Assembly: GCA_945910005.1 (NCBI GenBank)
Contig: OX246744.1
Location: 6,509,973 to 6,573,972, forward strand
Direction of reading: 5' to 3'
DNA from: Isoperla grammatica
Lineage: Eukaryota; Arthropoda; Insecta; Plecoptera; Perlodidae
DNA length: 64,000 bases
The position numbers were made by a program, and so were the translations under genes. The notes under the pieces were generated by a model. It was not told the DNA's origin. It worked only from the letters and a program-made list of their open reading frames with translations, and ran no database searches. Shown here one piece after another: positions 12,411-30,989 of the stretch (position 1 is its first letter; each line of letters starts with the position of its first letter).

Positions 12411-12779
12411 AATCTGGTACCAGTGCTGTCCAACCTAATAGATAAAGGCTGTTACTCCGTTCAGAGGCTGTTTATCAATAAATAATAAATATTGTAAACT
12501 AAAAATTGTTACCGTTTATTTATCAAAACATGCTGTTGTGTACTTCGTTTAATTTCAAATATTCCCTCTTTTTCTTGTCCACCGCCTTCCTTCTCAAAAC
12601 TTTTTAGCGACAAATTTAAATATTGCCTATCCTACACCACGTACCGGTACTTTAGTAATGTACTTGTAATCGTCATGTCACAGATAACAAATTATCTGTG
12701 GTCATGTAGTTGATACCTATGTGAGGCACTATGACTACACTATGCACCTTATGACTTCCAACTAAATATTTAAGTCTCT

Positions 12780-12955
12780 GCTAACTTCCAATAGGCTGCA
12801 CTCAGTGTGCACTGGTCCTCTATTGTATTGTTGTTCTGATTGTTGAAGGGGCACTCAGTGCACACTAGTGACTATTGTATTGTTGTTCTAATTGTTAAAG
12901 GCGCATTGTTGTTTTAATTGTTGAAGGGACACTCAGTGCAGCCACTGGTTGCAAG
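12780..12955. repeat. dispersed ATTGTTGT repeat
   Basis: Two or three imperfect direct copies of gcactcagtg, tattgtattgttgttct and attgttraagg. It belongs to the family also present at 1141-1400, 8150-8260 and 49667-49772. Confidence 0.55.
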
Positions 12956-14930
12956 ACGTTAAGACCAAGCATAAGATCTTGAACTTAATATGTATTTATT
13001 TTAAATCCTTTGTCCTAAGGTATGGTTTGGTTCTTAGTACGTTACTAAAGTACGCAGTGTAGCCTAGGATTGCACCTACAAGAGCTAGTCTACCGTTTTC
13101 TCAGTTTTTTGAAACATTTTTACAGTGTTACAATACCTGTAATGCCGCTCTGCGACTCGCAGATGTAGGTAGAGTGCCAAGCTCGTAGAAGTCTCTCGGA
13201 CGATGTTGTTCGTAGCTGCCACACTGGACTAGGGACTGCTTCCATCATCTCCCGTTTCACACCCAAAGATCGAGTTAAAAGTAACGGGAAAAGTTTATTG
13301 AAAAGGACACGTTGCGTTAAGGTCCAATCTCGTCAAACTTTTTCCATCTCCGATTGGTTACCATGGTTTCAAACAAAGGTTCATATTGACACATAAAGTT
13401 TGTTGAAACTGAACCTCATGTTCACATTTCATACCGTTCAATTTTCCATTCAATGTTGAATGGAAAACTACTACAACTCCATATAATGGAATGTTGAGCA
13501 ATAAAGAAAATAATGGGAAGTGGAAGGAGAAACTACTGGCAGACCAAGAAGGAATAATATGTAGCTTGATAATATATTGTATACAATATTGAATATACAT
13601 TAGATGTGTTGGATACGGATCAAGGAAAATACCAACGGAGAACGGGAAAGAACGTAGAGTTGTCTCAACCAAGGGTTTCAGAAAAACAAAACAAAGACCA
13701 CTCCATTCACTGGTTGTTAATTTATTGTAGACCCTTTTAACTTTGAAAAGCTGCAGTTTTTACATTACGTGTTCACGCATATATCCTCCTCAAAACACAC
13801 AGAAGTTTTACTCAAAATGAGACCAATTTAATTACTTATAATTCATCGAAGCAAGGAAATTAAACAAATCAAGCACAATTACAATATAATATTTTACATG
13901 CGTGGTTCAATCAGATTATTTTCCATAAAAATGTTTCAGTATGTAGTATTATACACTATAGTATGCAATCTTTTAAAGATAAATTTAACATAACCATATT
14001 TTTTTATCGTGTTGAGTCCGCATTCCCATTCTATAAATACTAGCAACGAGAACAAAACGGGGAACAATGAAAGTCGACTGGCGGAACTCACGCCAGACGG
14101 CCATAAGCATTTGCAAAGAATGCCAACTCTCCAACCGACAATCAGTGGTCATTGCAAACAAGCCAGACAAGTTTAAAAGTTAACATCGGCTGAAAAATAA
14201 AAACTTACAAGACATAACTGCGGAATGTCATCACTGATATATTATATCATCATGTATAGACCTACATACTTTTAACTTGTATATTTTTAAACCACAAATC
14301 AAAAACAATATTCTTAAACACTTTCAAGTACATTTTCAATTAGACAATTAGACACCGCTTCGACCCCGATTAGTTTTGCCCCCCTACTCATTTCTAGCAG
14401 TAGGAACAAATTTTGAAATCTAAAAAGATTTTTTTTTCAACAAGCTACTCGGCAATATCTTCTATTGAATTCACGTGAATCGCCGGAGAACGAAACTTGT
14501 AGGGTTGCAATAATAGCAGAGGGCGAGCGATTGCCAAACATTACAATACTTACAAATAACATAATGCAATATCAAAGAATTGAAGTCAGTTGCTGTTTGA
14601 TTTAAAATGGGAGGCTTAAGGGAATTTTACAAAACATGAGGGTGAATGATTGATTGATTGTTTTTATAACTTAACTTACTAAGTAATAATAATATAATAA
14701 TTCAACTCTTTTTCAAGAAAGCCCACGTCTGAAAAAGTACGAGCTTGGCTCGATTATTCTTCTTCTTCTTTGCCGACGTCGCCCAAAATGCGATAAAAAA
14801 ACCCGCACGATCCACCTCTTGCGAGTAAATAAGACGGGTCATTCTTCGACAGACACAAACATGCTCACTTGTCAATTTGATGTGAAATTCATTTATATAG
14901 TCCTGGTTTTTTTGCTCTAGCCTTCGGCCG
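12956..14930. other. non-coding stretch
   Basis: No gene is supported. Short minus-strand frames at 13358-13672 and 13985-14170 have no motif or splice support. An AATAAA on the minus strand near 13733 could serve a long ARF1 3' UTR, but this is speculative. Confidence 0.45.
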
Positions 14931-15527
14931 GGGAATGCATGCACAGAAAACAGACGTGCGGAGAAACCTGGTTGCGTTTTGTTTGCAAGCCCCCCTCCCC
15001 CCCCGGCCATCGCGCACAACCCCCCAGGCAGAACGATCGCCCAATCACCGCAGACACGTCTCCCAGCTTGACCGCCACGCACCAAACAGTCACGCGTCTT
15101 ATTTATCTTCTAGAACACCGTGCGTGGTCAAGTCGTAGATCGTCCAAAGGAAAGGCCGGCCAAACACTGCGGCAGCTCGGAGACGTAACTGGCCCGAGAG
15201 ACTTGCCGGAAACGGAACTCGTTCGTCTGGGGAAATGCGCACAGGGGCCGCGCATTCCGGTGGGGGGAGAGAGATCTTCGAGTCCCGGAGACGACGATCC
15301 GATTCGCGCGAGAGTTTGGGCGTCGCGACGACAATCGGGCCGAGGGATGTTGTCCCGGCGAGTCCGGCAATAAGGAACAACTCGAGCCGACCGACCGTCT
15401 GTGCTAGTCGCTCGATAGCCCTCTAGCGTGGCCATTCCCCCCCGCGACCGAGGGCTCGGGCAAAAGGGGCAGTGGCCACGCACGCGGCTTGGCAAACGAG
15501 AAATGGCGGGGCAGTTGGGATCGGGCA
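14931..15527 (+). promoter_or_regulatory. CpG-rich block, possible promoter
   Basis: The composition switches sharply to GC-rich, CpG-dense sequence between AT-rich flanks. At its right edge the plus strand has AAATGGCGGGGC with an ATG at 15503, eight open codons and a strong donor GGCA|GTAAGT at 15527/15528. This resembles a promoter plus first coding exon of an unlocated plus-strand transcript. The block could equally be part of the GC-rich ARF1 3' UTR. Open frames of up to 144 codons here follow from the composition. Confidence 0.35.
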
Positions 15528-16090
15528 GTAAGTAGATAATAAGCTATTCGAGTTAGCCAAGATTACACTCGTGACAAATAGAAATCTAAGCATCATTTTT
15601 ACTAATTCAATATGATCTTATTGAAGGCCACAACCTATTAACTAATCTTATAAGCAATTCCAGCTACGCTAAAAATTCAATAAAATTACAACTTCCCGAG
15701 AAGTGTACGGTTATTCCAATGTAGGCCGAAATGGAATCTTCCAAGAGATCTAATTGTCTTGTAAATAAGGCAAGAGGATCCAGCTTTATCTCTTGTCTCG
15801 CTAAACATTTGGAATAGAAAACAAAAGTAATAACACGCTCTAGGCCCGATCGACAACCTCCGCGGCAACGTCGCGGACGAGAGCGCGGATCGCTCAAACG
15901 TCCGGCGTCCGTCGCGCGAGAGAAGAGTCGACCGATCGCCCGAACGAACGCAGCTGGAATCGCCGAGACCAAAACGCAAGCGGTTTACCGACGCGCACGT
16001 CAAGTTTACGTGCCCGCTCCCCGACTGCCGACCGCACGCGCGAGATCAGGCTCGAGAAACGTAACCCAGTGTGCCGCGACGCCGCGTCGC
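15528..16090 (-). other. probable ARF1 3' UTR
   Basis: Sequence directly downstream of the ARF1 stop codon. It is CpG-rich from 16090 to about 15835 and AT-rich beyond. No clear AATAAA is seen close to the stop, so the 3' end is undefined. Frames in this stretch are not convincing as genes. Confidence 0.5.
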
Positions 16091-23243
<7,153 letters not shown>

Positions 23244-23947
23244 CTGTAACAATCAATACCCACAACACACAAATTAGATAGGCTATAACTAGGAGGCCTA
23301 GGCACTAGGGCCTAGGTCTTGTTGTAAGCTAGGTCTATCAGTGGTTAGGCTTTTAAGCCCAGCTAGGCCTAGGCCTAGGCTACGTAAGGACCAGGGCTCG
23401 TCCCAGGATTAAAGGTTAATTGGCCTAGGCCTAGGTCCAAGCTCCCTAGGCACCCTAGGCCTACAGAGGTGGCAGCTTTTCTGGTAAAGCCCTTGCTCGT
23501 AAGTTAATGAAGGCCCTAGACTTATTTATTCAAAAGTGAGTTTCCAGGCATTGGGGAAGGCAGGCCTAGATTTGGTTCTAGGCCTAGGACCTACGTAGGC
23601 TGTAAATCACCGGTTAGGCTAGGGCCTTGGCCAGTGAGCATCACAATATGGTGTGAAATTTCATCATAATAATTCTTAACATAACCTTATGGCCTAAGAA
23701 AGGAGAAACGAAAATGAGCAATTGTAATCAAACATGACGGTTCAGAAGGAAAATTCCAGACAGTAATGACATTTCAAAAACTCCATTTTCGAAGTAACGG
23801 CAAGCCCTTTTGGTGTGTCACTTTTACTGTGACTTCCTATGCATCACCAACATGATTTTAGTTGAAACTAAAGCTTAAGCGAAATAACCCAATAATTGAT
23901 ATTGTTAATCAATAACTCCACAATCTAATAAACCACATTGTACTTAC

Positions 23948-24070
23948 TTGAAGTGAATAACTGGCGTTTATTCTTCGCCAAACGCTATCGCATGAACACT
24001 ATCCACCCAATAATACTGCCTGTCAAAATGGCGGACGTGGAAGGAGATTCGTGCTTCTGCCACGTATAGG
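23948..24070 (-). other. Arf1: ARF1 non-coding first exon (probable)
   Basis: A strong donor TTCAA|GTAAGTA on the minus strand at 23948/23947 is preceded by unassigned GC-moderate sequence next to a housekeeping-type promoter motif. The upstream limit is estimated, not seen. Joined to 23243 it would give a roughly 704-bp leader intron. Confidence 0.5.
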
Positions 24071-24280
24071 GGTCATAGAATTGACGTCATTGGTTACTCA
24101 TAACCACGTGACTAATAGAGCACGTCACGACAGCAGTGAGACATTTGAGAACTATCGGTGAGAACTTCTTTTCATGTTCTTTGCTAACTTTGGAATTTAA
24201 ACCAATCATATTGCACTGGAAAATAGCGCTTCCGGTTAGAAATTCGATTTCGAACAACACGAGACGAAGGTTCCTCAATC
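24000..24280. promoter_or_regulatory. shared bidirectional promoter region
   Basis: The ARF1 leader exon (minus) and the ankyrin-protein start codon (plus, 24281) face away from each other across about 300 bp. The interval contains AAAATGGCGGACG near 24026, a YY1-like motif typical of TATA-less start sites, plus TGACGTCA near 24083 and CACGTG near 24105. No TATA box is seen on either strand. The plus-strand ATG at 24028 opens only 13 codons and could act as an upstream ORF if transcribed. Confidence 0.55.
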
Positions 24281-24476
24281 ATGGAAAACATGGATTGTAC
24301 TGTTATTATTAAGTATTTTGAGCTGATTGACCCAGTTACTGCGTTTATTATTGTCTTGGCTATTACGCTAATTATTATAAGTTATTTTATCGGTACAAAG
24401 CACTGTGGAAGAAACAAAGTGGCATCCGTAGCAGCAATCCAAAGTGGTGATCTTTCACACACAAATATTCCATCAG
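24281..24476 (+). CDS. ankyrin gene exon 1
   Basis: Residues 1-65 plus one base, including the membrane segment at 19-38. The donor is ATCAG|GTGTGT. The open frame beyond 24476 is intronic. Confidence 0.8.
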
Positions 24477-27400
24477 GTGTGTATTATCCCTACCTTAGGC
24501 CTCAGTTCAGTTCAGTTCAGTTTATTAGTATCCTGTAGGTTTACATGTTAATAACATAGGATTTGTCAGATCACCTAGGCCTAGGCAAACCAATTTATTG
24601 ATTGCCTGAAATTGTATTATATTCCTTACTTCAACCCAAAATCTGGGAAAGCTCCTAGGGCCTAGGCCTATCAAACTCAAAGAGTCCCATCGCCTAGAGG
24701 GCTATAGGCCTAACCTTTCGTCACAATTTTTTCAAATAATTACTGCACACTTTGCTTCTGTTTCAGTCTCTGGAAAGTCGGTCTTGGGAATTGTGGATCC
24801 ATCTACCCCAATGACAAAGAAGAAGTTGATCGAGGAAATCTTCTATGCCTCACATGTAAGTGTGCCGTGCACCGTGAATGAAAGTCCAGTTTATCATTGG
24901 CATACCAACTTTAAGCGTCAACCATGAATTGATTCACGTGAATGGTTTTGATTCACAGCTCATGTTGCAACCAATAAAGCCAGATAACTGTTTTTATTTT
25001 ATAGTATAAACAATCTATGTTTGTAGGCCCTACTTGTACTACCTACAATCTTTGGCCCAATAAAGAGATATTGAACCAATTTATTGGAATATCACCATCC
25101 GTTCATTTTTTTACAGAACGCTGCCAACGAAAAGTTTGCTAACCGTTGCATCGCCCTGTTGCAAAATTTACCTGAAGCAGTTAACTTTCGCCTAGAGCCC
25201 AGCGGCTACACCCCCTTTCTGGTAAGAACAACACCAAGAAAATTCTTCTTGCATCCATTTTATAAAGACGGCAATTATTATTCTCTAGTCAATTCTACAC
25301 ATTATTGTAGCCTAAACATCTGTTAGTAAAACTTGCCATACCACAGAGCGATATAAAATCATAATACAGACATCAGTCAATCAATCATAATCCTAATGAC
25401 TGATAGCCATACCTATATTGTTTGTATTATATTGTTTGTGTATGTTTTTTTAGCACTCGTACAGAAATTACATTTTCCTTTGTACTATGAAATATAAGAA
25501 TATAACTTTATTTTCTCCTTATTATACAATAAATTGCATTTTGTACATAGTAGTTTATAAGAGGAAGAAAACCCACCTAGGATTGGAGTCCTGTGTAATA
25601 TCAATTAAACGTAATAATAAACACGATTTTATTTCCTACTGTTTTGTTGTAAATTGAATAGTTTTATTGATTGTGCTACTTTCTTAATCAGTTTTATAAC
25701 TGAATGAGGTATAACACTCACAATGAATAAATAAATAAATATTAAACTTACAGTCTTAGTAACCAAGTGAGTGATACAAATTAACGATATGATGATATGA
25801 CTATAATATGTTGTATTGTTACAGGATGCCTGCTGGGCAGGAAGTCACAAGCTGGTTGAGTATATGCTGCAACATGGTAAGCAATGGTTGCAATGGTGTA
25901 CGTAGAGGCAGTGGTAGCCTATGGTGATTGATTGCAGGACATTTCATGATAACATTCACTGTTGGTGGAGGTTGGGCTGTGTTTATTAAAACAAAATTAC
26001 ATAACTGCTAACTTAGCTCTTTTGCCGATGAAAAGTGGTGTACGCTATCGGTTCATGGCAGCCTTGAGGTGGCATGGCATATTGTAAGACCAGGCTAATA
26101 TTAGACTGTTATACCATACCATAGTATAAGAATGTATGCAGTAGCATAACTCTTATAGCAGGTGCATTGAACAGCTTGCGTACCGCTGCTTCCCTGCGAC
26201 ACTAGTGCGCATAGCGGTAACCTCGAGGACATACGTTATTTATTTTTTTCCCCTATGCCCAAAGTTTGATTTTTCAATCATTTTTCTTCCTAGCTATCCA
26301 ATAAATATGTGCTTCCTTCTCTGGCCCGCTTACGTTAATTGGCAGGGCGTCAATGTCAGATATAGGGCTAACATACGTTATTTACCATTATAAAAACTAC
26401 CTCAAATTGTAGTGGTACTTACTACTTTATAGACTCTTCAACTAGACCCATTGCGTGCACACGTGTATGCAGCATGAAAATTGATCGAGTTTCGCTACTG
26501 GATACACCCGTGGTCATGAGACAATTTCATAATTTCATGCATGTCATTTCCCATGAAGAAAACAAATTTCTAGTAACACTGGTTGTCCCTAGGGGTAGGG
26601 GATGACTAGGAAATCCAGCCTAACCCTCTGCCTAAGCAAATGATTGATGAGTGATGAATGAAAAAAATCCTTAATACCCAAAAAATTAAAAAAAAAAAAA
26701 AAAATTAAATTAAAAAAATGGCCCCAAAAATTTATTTTGAATTTTTTGAAATAAAATTAAAATTTTTTTACAAGATATTATTTTTCCCAATTCAGGCGCC
26801 GACACCAACAGCACTGCCGACGACGGCAACACCCCCGTCTACCTGGCGACCTACAGCTACGTGAGCAAGCCGTGCGACGCGCCCTTTGACCCCGCGCTCA
26901 TCCGTTCGCTCGTCAACTTCGGCTGCAGCGTGAACCAGCCCAAGCGCAGCGGTCACACGCCGCTCCACATCGCGGCCAAGGCGGGCAGGTTCGAACTGGT
27001 TCGCTGTCTGCTCGTCAACAAGGCCGACGCGGAGGCCGTCACCTCCTCGGGTAGGACTGCGGCAGACATCGCGCGGGAGAAAGGTGAGAACACCCACGTG
27101 CATTATCCCAATTTATATTTTTAAAAACTATTATAATAATAACTTATTAATATTTTTTTTTTTCTTCTTATGCGATGATGACTTTTCAGCCATTCATTTT
27201 TCTTGCTATCCAATACAAATTAGCTTCTTGATCTGGCCTGCTCTGGTCAATTAATTAATATTGAATATATTATGCCAGCGTAGTTGGCTGCGGTCGACGA
27301 GGCGTTGGTCTAGAAAACTGAGGTCACTGCGTTCCAGGTTCGAATCCTGGCTTGGGCATGGATGTCGTGTGGCGATTTTTCATCATCGTAATCGCCCACT

Positions 27401-28698
27401 CGTCGTCTCGATTAGCATCGTTGCAAAAATATGAGACGTAAAGACCAAATATCATTGTTTATACCTTCATAATCTAGGTAGGAACTAAAAGTGGCTTCAC
27501 AAGCCCTTACGACGCCAAGCGGAATTTATTTCCGTTGTCTCTTGCGTGGCGCAATTCTTACGCCGGCCCAAGAGGCTCGTGAACCCACAGTAACTTACGA
27601 CAGGAGACTAGACCGACTGTCGATGTTGTTCCAGGGCACGTGAAGGTCGCGAACTTCCTCACCGTCAAATGTGACCCCAGCGACGTTGTCATCATCGAAC
27701 CAAAGGTCATCGCTGACCTTCGTTGGCACAAGCCCGGCCAATCAGGATGCAGCAGTTCCGGCAAGAAGACGTCCGCACAGAGCCGGTAAACACGATAATA
27801 ATCTAGACCATAGCCGATTTCAGAACTCGTTGGATTCCTAATCTCACTCAGCCAACTATAATCCAAGTGGTCTTTCAATATTCATACTGGATGCCTTCTT
27901 AGATGTTCCAGAATCACCAAAGCTAATCCCAAATTCATCCAACTTTTTTTTTCACACGTTTCAACTGATTTACTTTTAACTATGGTTATGTTTGACTGGT
28001 TGTATGGCAAACTTTTAATATTATAATTGAAGAGGTATTTGCCACCCACTGAATGACTAGATAATGATTCTGACAAAGAAATGCCCTTTCCTATGAATGT
28101 AACCTCCAAAAACAAATCCCACTACAGTAGAGTTCCGCGGGAGTTTACACCATGGCCACACCATTTTACCCCCGTTTTGGACACCCATAGATACGTTGAC
28201 AGATAAGCTACCCCGGAATTTCTTGTTTTCCTAGAACGATCGGACCTCATTGCCTTGAAGAATGTGATGAGTGTATTCAGTAATCTGAATTCCTTGTCTT
28301 TTGCTCGAGTTTGAATGGAGATATTGCTCGACTGGACTTTGCTCTAGGGGTGTACCAAGAAAACTACCTAAAATGTTGGTGTAAACTCCCGCGGAACTCC
28401 ACTGTAGTGTCCCTTCTGTAAAGTGTCATCCAATCCATCCCGAGGTCACCGGAGGTAATCCAAGATTACTTGTGAAACGAATTCTGGAACACACTCTTAT
28501 AATAACTCGTTCCCAACTATTTCGGGTCGAGCGGTGGTTACCCACCCTTGTCTAGGGCATAAAACTTTCAATGAATCGGCTTGCCTCGCTCAGCATGTCT
28601 CCCTAATCTTTCTCCTTTTCTTAGCCGAGTGCCTCATCCAATTCATGACGGCTGAAAACAGCCACAGCATTCCAATTAGTACAGAAGAGATCGTGTGA
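24281..28698 (+). CDS. membrane-anchored ankyrin-repeat protein, unnamed
   Basis: I do not recognise the family. Six exons (24281-24476, 24767-24855, 25117-25221, 25825-25876, 26796-27083, 28625-28698) join in frame to 267 residues plus TGA. Residues 19-38 are a strongly hydrophobic segment after a short acidic N-terminus, followed by a basic stretch (GTKHCGRNK), which suggests a signal anchor with a cytosolic C-terminal domain. Residues 125 onward form about four ankyrin repeats: GYTPFLDACWAGSHKLVEYM, GNTPVYLAT with an insertion, the best match GHTPLHIAAKAG at 200-211, and a partial GRTAADIA. Ankyrin repeats usually bind partner proteins; the partner here is unknown. The start is the first ATG after the promoter, with a second Met at codon 4. 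The gene is divergent from ARF1 and convergent with TLK. Structure is sure, function is not. Confidence 0.85.
24495..24570 (+). mobile_element. LINE-like 3' end with (CAGTT)n tract
   Basis: Just inside intron 1 a pentamer tract cagtt is followed by tttattagtatcc and ataggatttgtca, matching the fragment at 10885-11030 except for the tract. It is probably the same LINE family. Confidence 0.4.
24767..24855 (+). CDS. ankyrin gene exon 2
   Basis: Residues 66-95, a linker with a TKKK basic patch. The acceptor is ttgcttctgtttcag and the donor CAT|GTAAGT. Confidence 0.85.
25117..25221 (+). CDS. ankyrin gene exon 3
   Basis: Residues 96-130, phase 0 at both ends. It ends GYTPFL, the first turn of an ankyrin repeat. 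The acceptor is ttttttacag and the donor CTG|GTAAGA. Confidence 0.88.
25825..25876 (+). CDS. ankyrin gene exon 4
   Basis: A 52-bp exon giving DACWAGSHKLVEYMLQH plus one base, the helix pair of the first ankyrin repeat. The acceptor is attgttacag and the donor CATG|GTAAGC. Confidence 0.88.
26170..26400. repeat. intron repeat shared with 27170-27270
   Basis: The stretch with tttttcaatcatttttctt, agctatccaata and tctggcccgct is matched in direct orientation near 27180-27245. It is an unclassified dispersed repeat in introns 4 and 5. An A/T homopolymer-rich tract follows at 26680-26780. Confidence 0.5.
26796..27083 (+). CDS. ankyrin gene exon 5
   Basis: Residues 148-243, holding ankyrin repeats 2 and 3 and part of 4. 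It is very GC-rich at third codon positions, unlike the A/T-rich intron directly before it. The acceptor is cccaattcag and the donor AAAG|GTGAGA. Confidence 0.92.
27285..27445 (+). mobile_element. tRNA-like SINE, plus orientation
   Basis: gacgaggcgttggtctaga (A-box-like) and ggttcgaatcc (B-box) are spaced as in a tRNA-derived promoter. Downstream, gattagcatcgttgcaaaaa and atgagacgtaaag form a LINE-like tail that recurs near 58390-58430. The would-be acceptor stem does not pair, so it is a SINE rather than a tRNA gene. Confidence 0.65.
27480..27805 (+). other. unidentified relic with a 60-codon open frame
   Basis: GC-moderate sequence in the last intron. A plus-strand frame from about 27580 to 27789 reads VDVVPGHVKVANFLTVKCD and continues to a stop. 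A remnant of a retroelement polyprotein is possible, but I cannot match it to a named domain. Confidence 0.25.
28125..28404. mobile_element. TA-flanked MITE, family B, copy 1 (Tc1/mariner- or pogo-like)
   Basis: TA at 28123-28124 and 28405-28406 flanks terminal repeats CAGTAGAGTTCCGCGGGAGT and the near-perfect complement. It is 280 bp and non-coding. Short inner segments (accaagaaaactacctaaa and others) are shared with the copy at 38512-38776. Confidence 0.8.
28625..28698 (+). CDS. ankyrin gene exon 6 (terminal)
   Basis: Residues 244-267 and TGA. AECLIQFM completes the final ankyrin helix, then a short Ser/Ile-rich tail ends STEEIV. The acceptor is ctccttttcttag. The first AATAAA downstream is at 29639, beyond the MITE at 28790. 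Confidence 0.85.
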
Positions 28699-28789
28699 TA
28701 GTATTGATAAGGTTGGGGTGTCTAGCACTTAAATTCATGAAATTTATCTCATACCTACCTGATTCAACGAAACAGTAGGCCTACGTATA

Positions 28790-29267
28790 GGCACCGTGTG
28801 TTAGTACATACAGCGCTGTATGTGGCCAAATTTAGCAACAAACTGCTGAAGATTTCATTCCGCGGTTGAAAATAGTGCTGGATATTATTGTGATATATCT
28901 TGTTTTTTGTTTGGCGTTTGTTTCGTTTTTATTGTTGATGTGCATTTATTTTGTAATGTTGTTTTGTTTTGTGTTTTTGTTTTGGCTTTTATTGTCTTGT
29001 TTTGTTTGTGTTTGTTGTGTGTTATTTGTTGTTTTTACGTCTAAAACGTGTCCTGATTAAAATGGTGGCTTGCCTTTTTAAGATTTACTGATGGGATTCA
29101 TAATCTGCGCGAAAATTTTAAAACCCATATTTAATTAAACAATTTTCACAATTTCCCTTTATTGACGTAGGAAGAACGACGCTGCTTCAGCAGGTTGTTG
29201 CGCGACTTTGCCACTTGGAGCGCTTCATTCGTTTTCACTAGCGCCATCAGTGGCCAATCTCGGTGCC
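28790..29267. mobile_element. TA-flanked element, family C, copy 1
   Basis: A 478-bp element with short inverted ends GGCACCG/CGGTGCC and TA on both sides. It contains a T/G-rich stretch (tgttttgttttg) and is nearly identical to 42249-42730 over its whole length. The 64-codon frame inside it is a composition effect. It probably lies in the ankyrin-gene 3' UTR. Confidence 0.75.
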
Positions 29268-29326
29268 TAGGCCTATACATTTATTCGGTCGCAATTGTTT
29301 GACTTTCTTTTCTTCCGCAGTCGATC

Positions 29327-29412
29327 ACAAACCGAGAGGGGTTCGCCAGATTTGTTTGCCGAAGAGCAATCCTTCTCAGACGACTGATGCAGTAATGCTC
29401 CAATGAGTGATT
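29327..29412 (+). CDS. candidate alternative last exon of the ankyrin gene
   Basis: A long pyrimidine tract ending cttttcttccgcag is followed by sequence that would continue the exon 5 frame (one base carried over) as VDHKPRGVRQICLPKSNPSQ and a few more residues to TGA. It would replace exon 6. No other support is visible from sequence alone. Confidence 0.25.
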
Positions 29413-29574
29413 GGGGTGTTGAAGAACAATGGTAGTCAAGACAGATCACTTGGACCACATGAACCACAATTGCCTCAATGTCTGAGCTATCTAAATAGTA
29501 ATTTATAAAGTATTGATTTACATTACATTAATGTATTCAAATATTTTTTCCCCTTCTCCATTATTAATTAATTA

Positions 29575-29960
29575 TGTTATCAATAGAAAAACAGCAGATT
29601 GTGTTTTCAAGTTAATTTATGTTTTGTTAATATATGGCAATAAAATTGCCTTCTAATCCCTTTTTTGCTTAAGCACATAATCAGGGTTACCTCAGTAATT
29701 TATAATCCATTAATAAACATACCTACACTACTATATTCGAATTCCTTTTCTCGTTCTCCATTATTTGTTATCAATAGAAAAACAGCAGATTGTATTTTCA
29801 AGTTTTCTCCATTATTATCAATAGAAAAACAGCAGATTGTGTTTTCAAGTTTTCTCCATTATTATCATGAGAAAAACAGCAGATTGTGTTTTTCCGTTTC
29901 TCGTTCTCCATTATTGTTATCAATAGAAAAACAGCAGATTGTGTTTTCATGTTAATTTAT
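29575..29960. repeat. ~48-bp tandem repeat
   Basis: atcaatagaaaaacagcaga followed by ttgtgttttcaagtt recurs at 29579, 29769, 29817, 29865 (variant) and 29920. The middle copies are separated by tctccattatt. The 96-codon frame across it is not a gene. Confidence 0.85.
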
Positions 29961-30989
29961 GTTTTTATTAATAATAATAAATGGTCTTTGTATCCCTTTT
30001 ATGCTAAGCTCATCATCAGAACTCAGAATCTATTATACTGTACAACAATGAAGTAACTGATTAAAAATGATTAAACTATCAAATCAGCATTATGTATCAT
30101 TATTATTACTAGTAGTGTCACCCGTGGTTCACATGCACCCCCTACCTCATCCCCTTTCAGTTCGTGGGTCAACCTATGCCAATAATAAATATACATGCAT
30201 TTTGTTTTATAATTAATTACATTCTACATCTGTATGTTACAAGTTAATTCCGTTTGGGTGAGGCTACTACAGTAATTGGCTGAAACATGTGATTTATTAG
30301 TCGTCTTTACCTACCTTAAACTACCAAAAACCACTTCGGCTCTGCTTTGTCGGCATACGAGAACATAATATCAGGAAAGTAAATGACCTTCTGACACTCG
30401 ATACCTACCCAAATAGTCATGTACGTATCGACATTTCTCAGAAACGCTCGTTGTACAGCAAAACAGGAAAATTCGTGTCTTGAACCTGTGAAATTAATAA
30501 CGCCTTACTTTCAGGCCAGGATTTAGGGGGAAAATGACACAGCAAAAAATATACTTGAGAGTTGCCAATACATCTCAAAGATCTATTTTTAATAGGTATG
30601 TTATAAAGAAAAAAATGTACAGTATTCGGGTATCTTTATCTGATATATCATTCCCCCCATTTTCAGAAAACGGAAAACCAAAAATTAAAGTAATACAAAA
30701 CAAAACCCAGACGAAACGACGGATGAAGGAAAAGATTCTGTTGTCTTCAACTTGTATTCTTTTATTACTGGAAGCGAGAAAGCGTTTTCAGAGCGGGAAA
30801 GAGAGATTATGGCGACGAAATATTCACAGAATACCTCGTACACGTTCCGACAAAAACGAGAGAAAAAAAAAAATTCCTTCGCAAAATGTCCATTACTAAA
30901 GCTTTACACTACGCACATAACTGTACAACTTATTCTTGTAATATAACAAATCCCTCTCTCGTCGTTTAACTTAGTAGGGAGTTACTAAC
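29961..30989. other. interval between convergent genes
   Basis: AT-rich sequence with no recognised gene. A minus-strand AATAAA near 30770 is a candidate polyadenylation signal for TLK. The 121-codon plus frame at 30534-30899 is lysine-rich and low in information; I do not accept it as a gene. Confidence 0.45.

Noticed and set aside
12158..12433. Two opposite frames sharing the same peptide
   Set aside because: They are the two strands of one palindrome, so the identical peptides do not indicate a gene pair.
14939..15495. Overlapping frames of 80-144 codons on both strands
   Set aside because: CpG-rich composition depletes stop codons on all frames; no domain or splice pattern supports a gene.
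30534..30899. A 121-codon plus-strand frame
   Set aside because: Low-information Lys/Arg-rich translation of A-rich sequence between two convergent genes, without splice or domain support.
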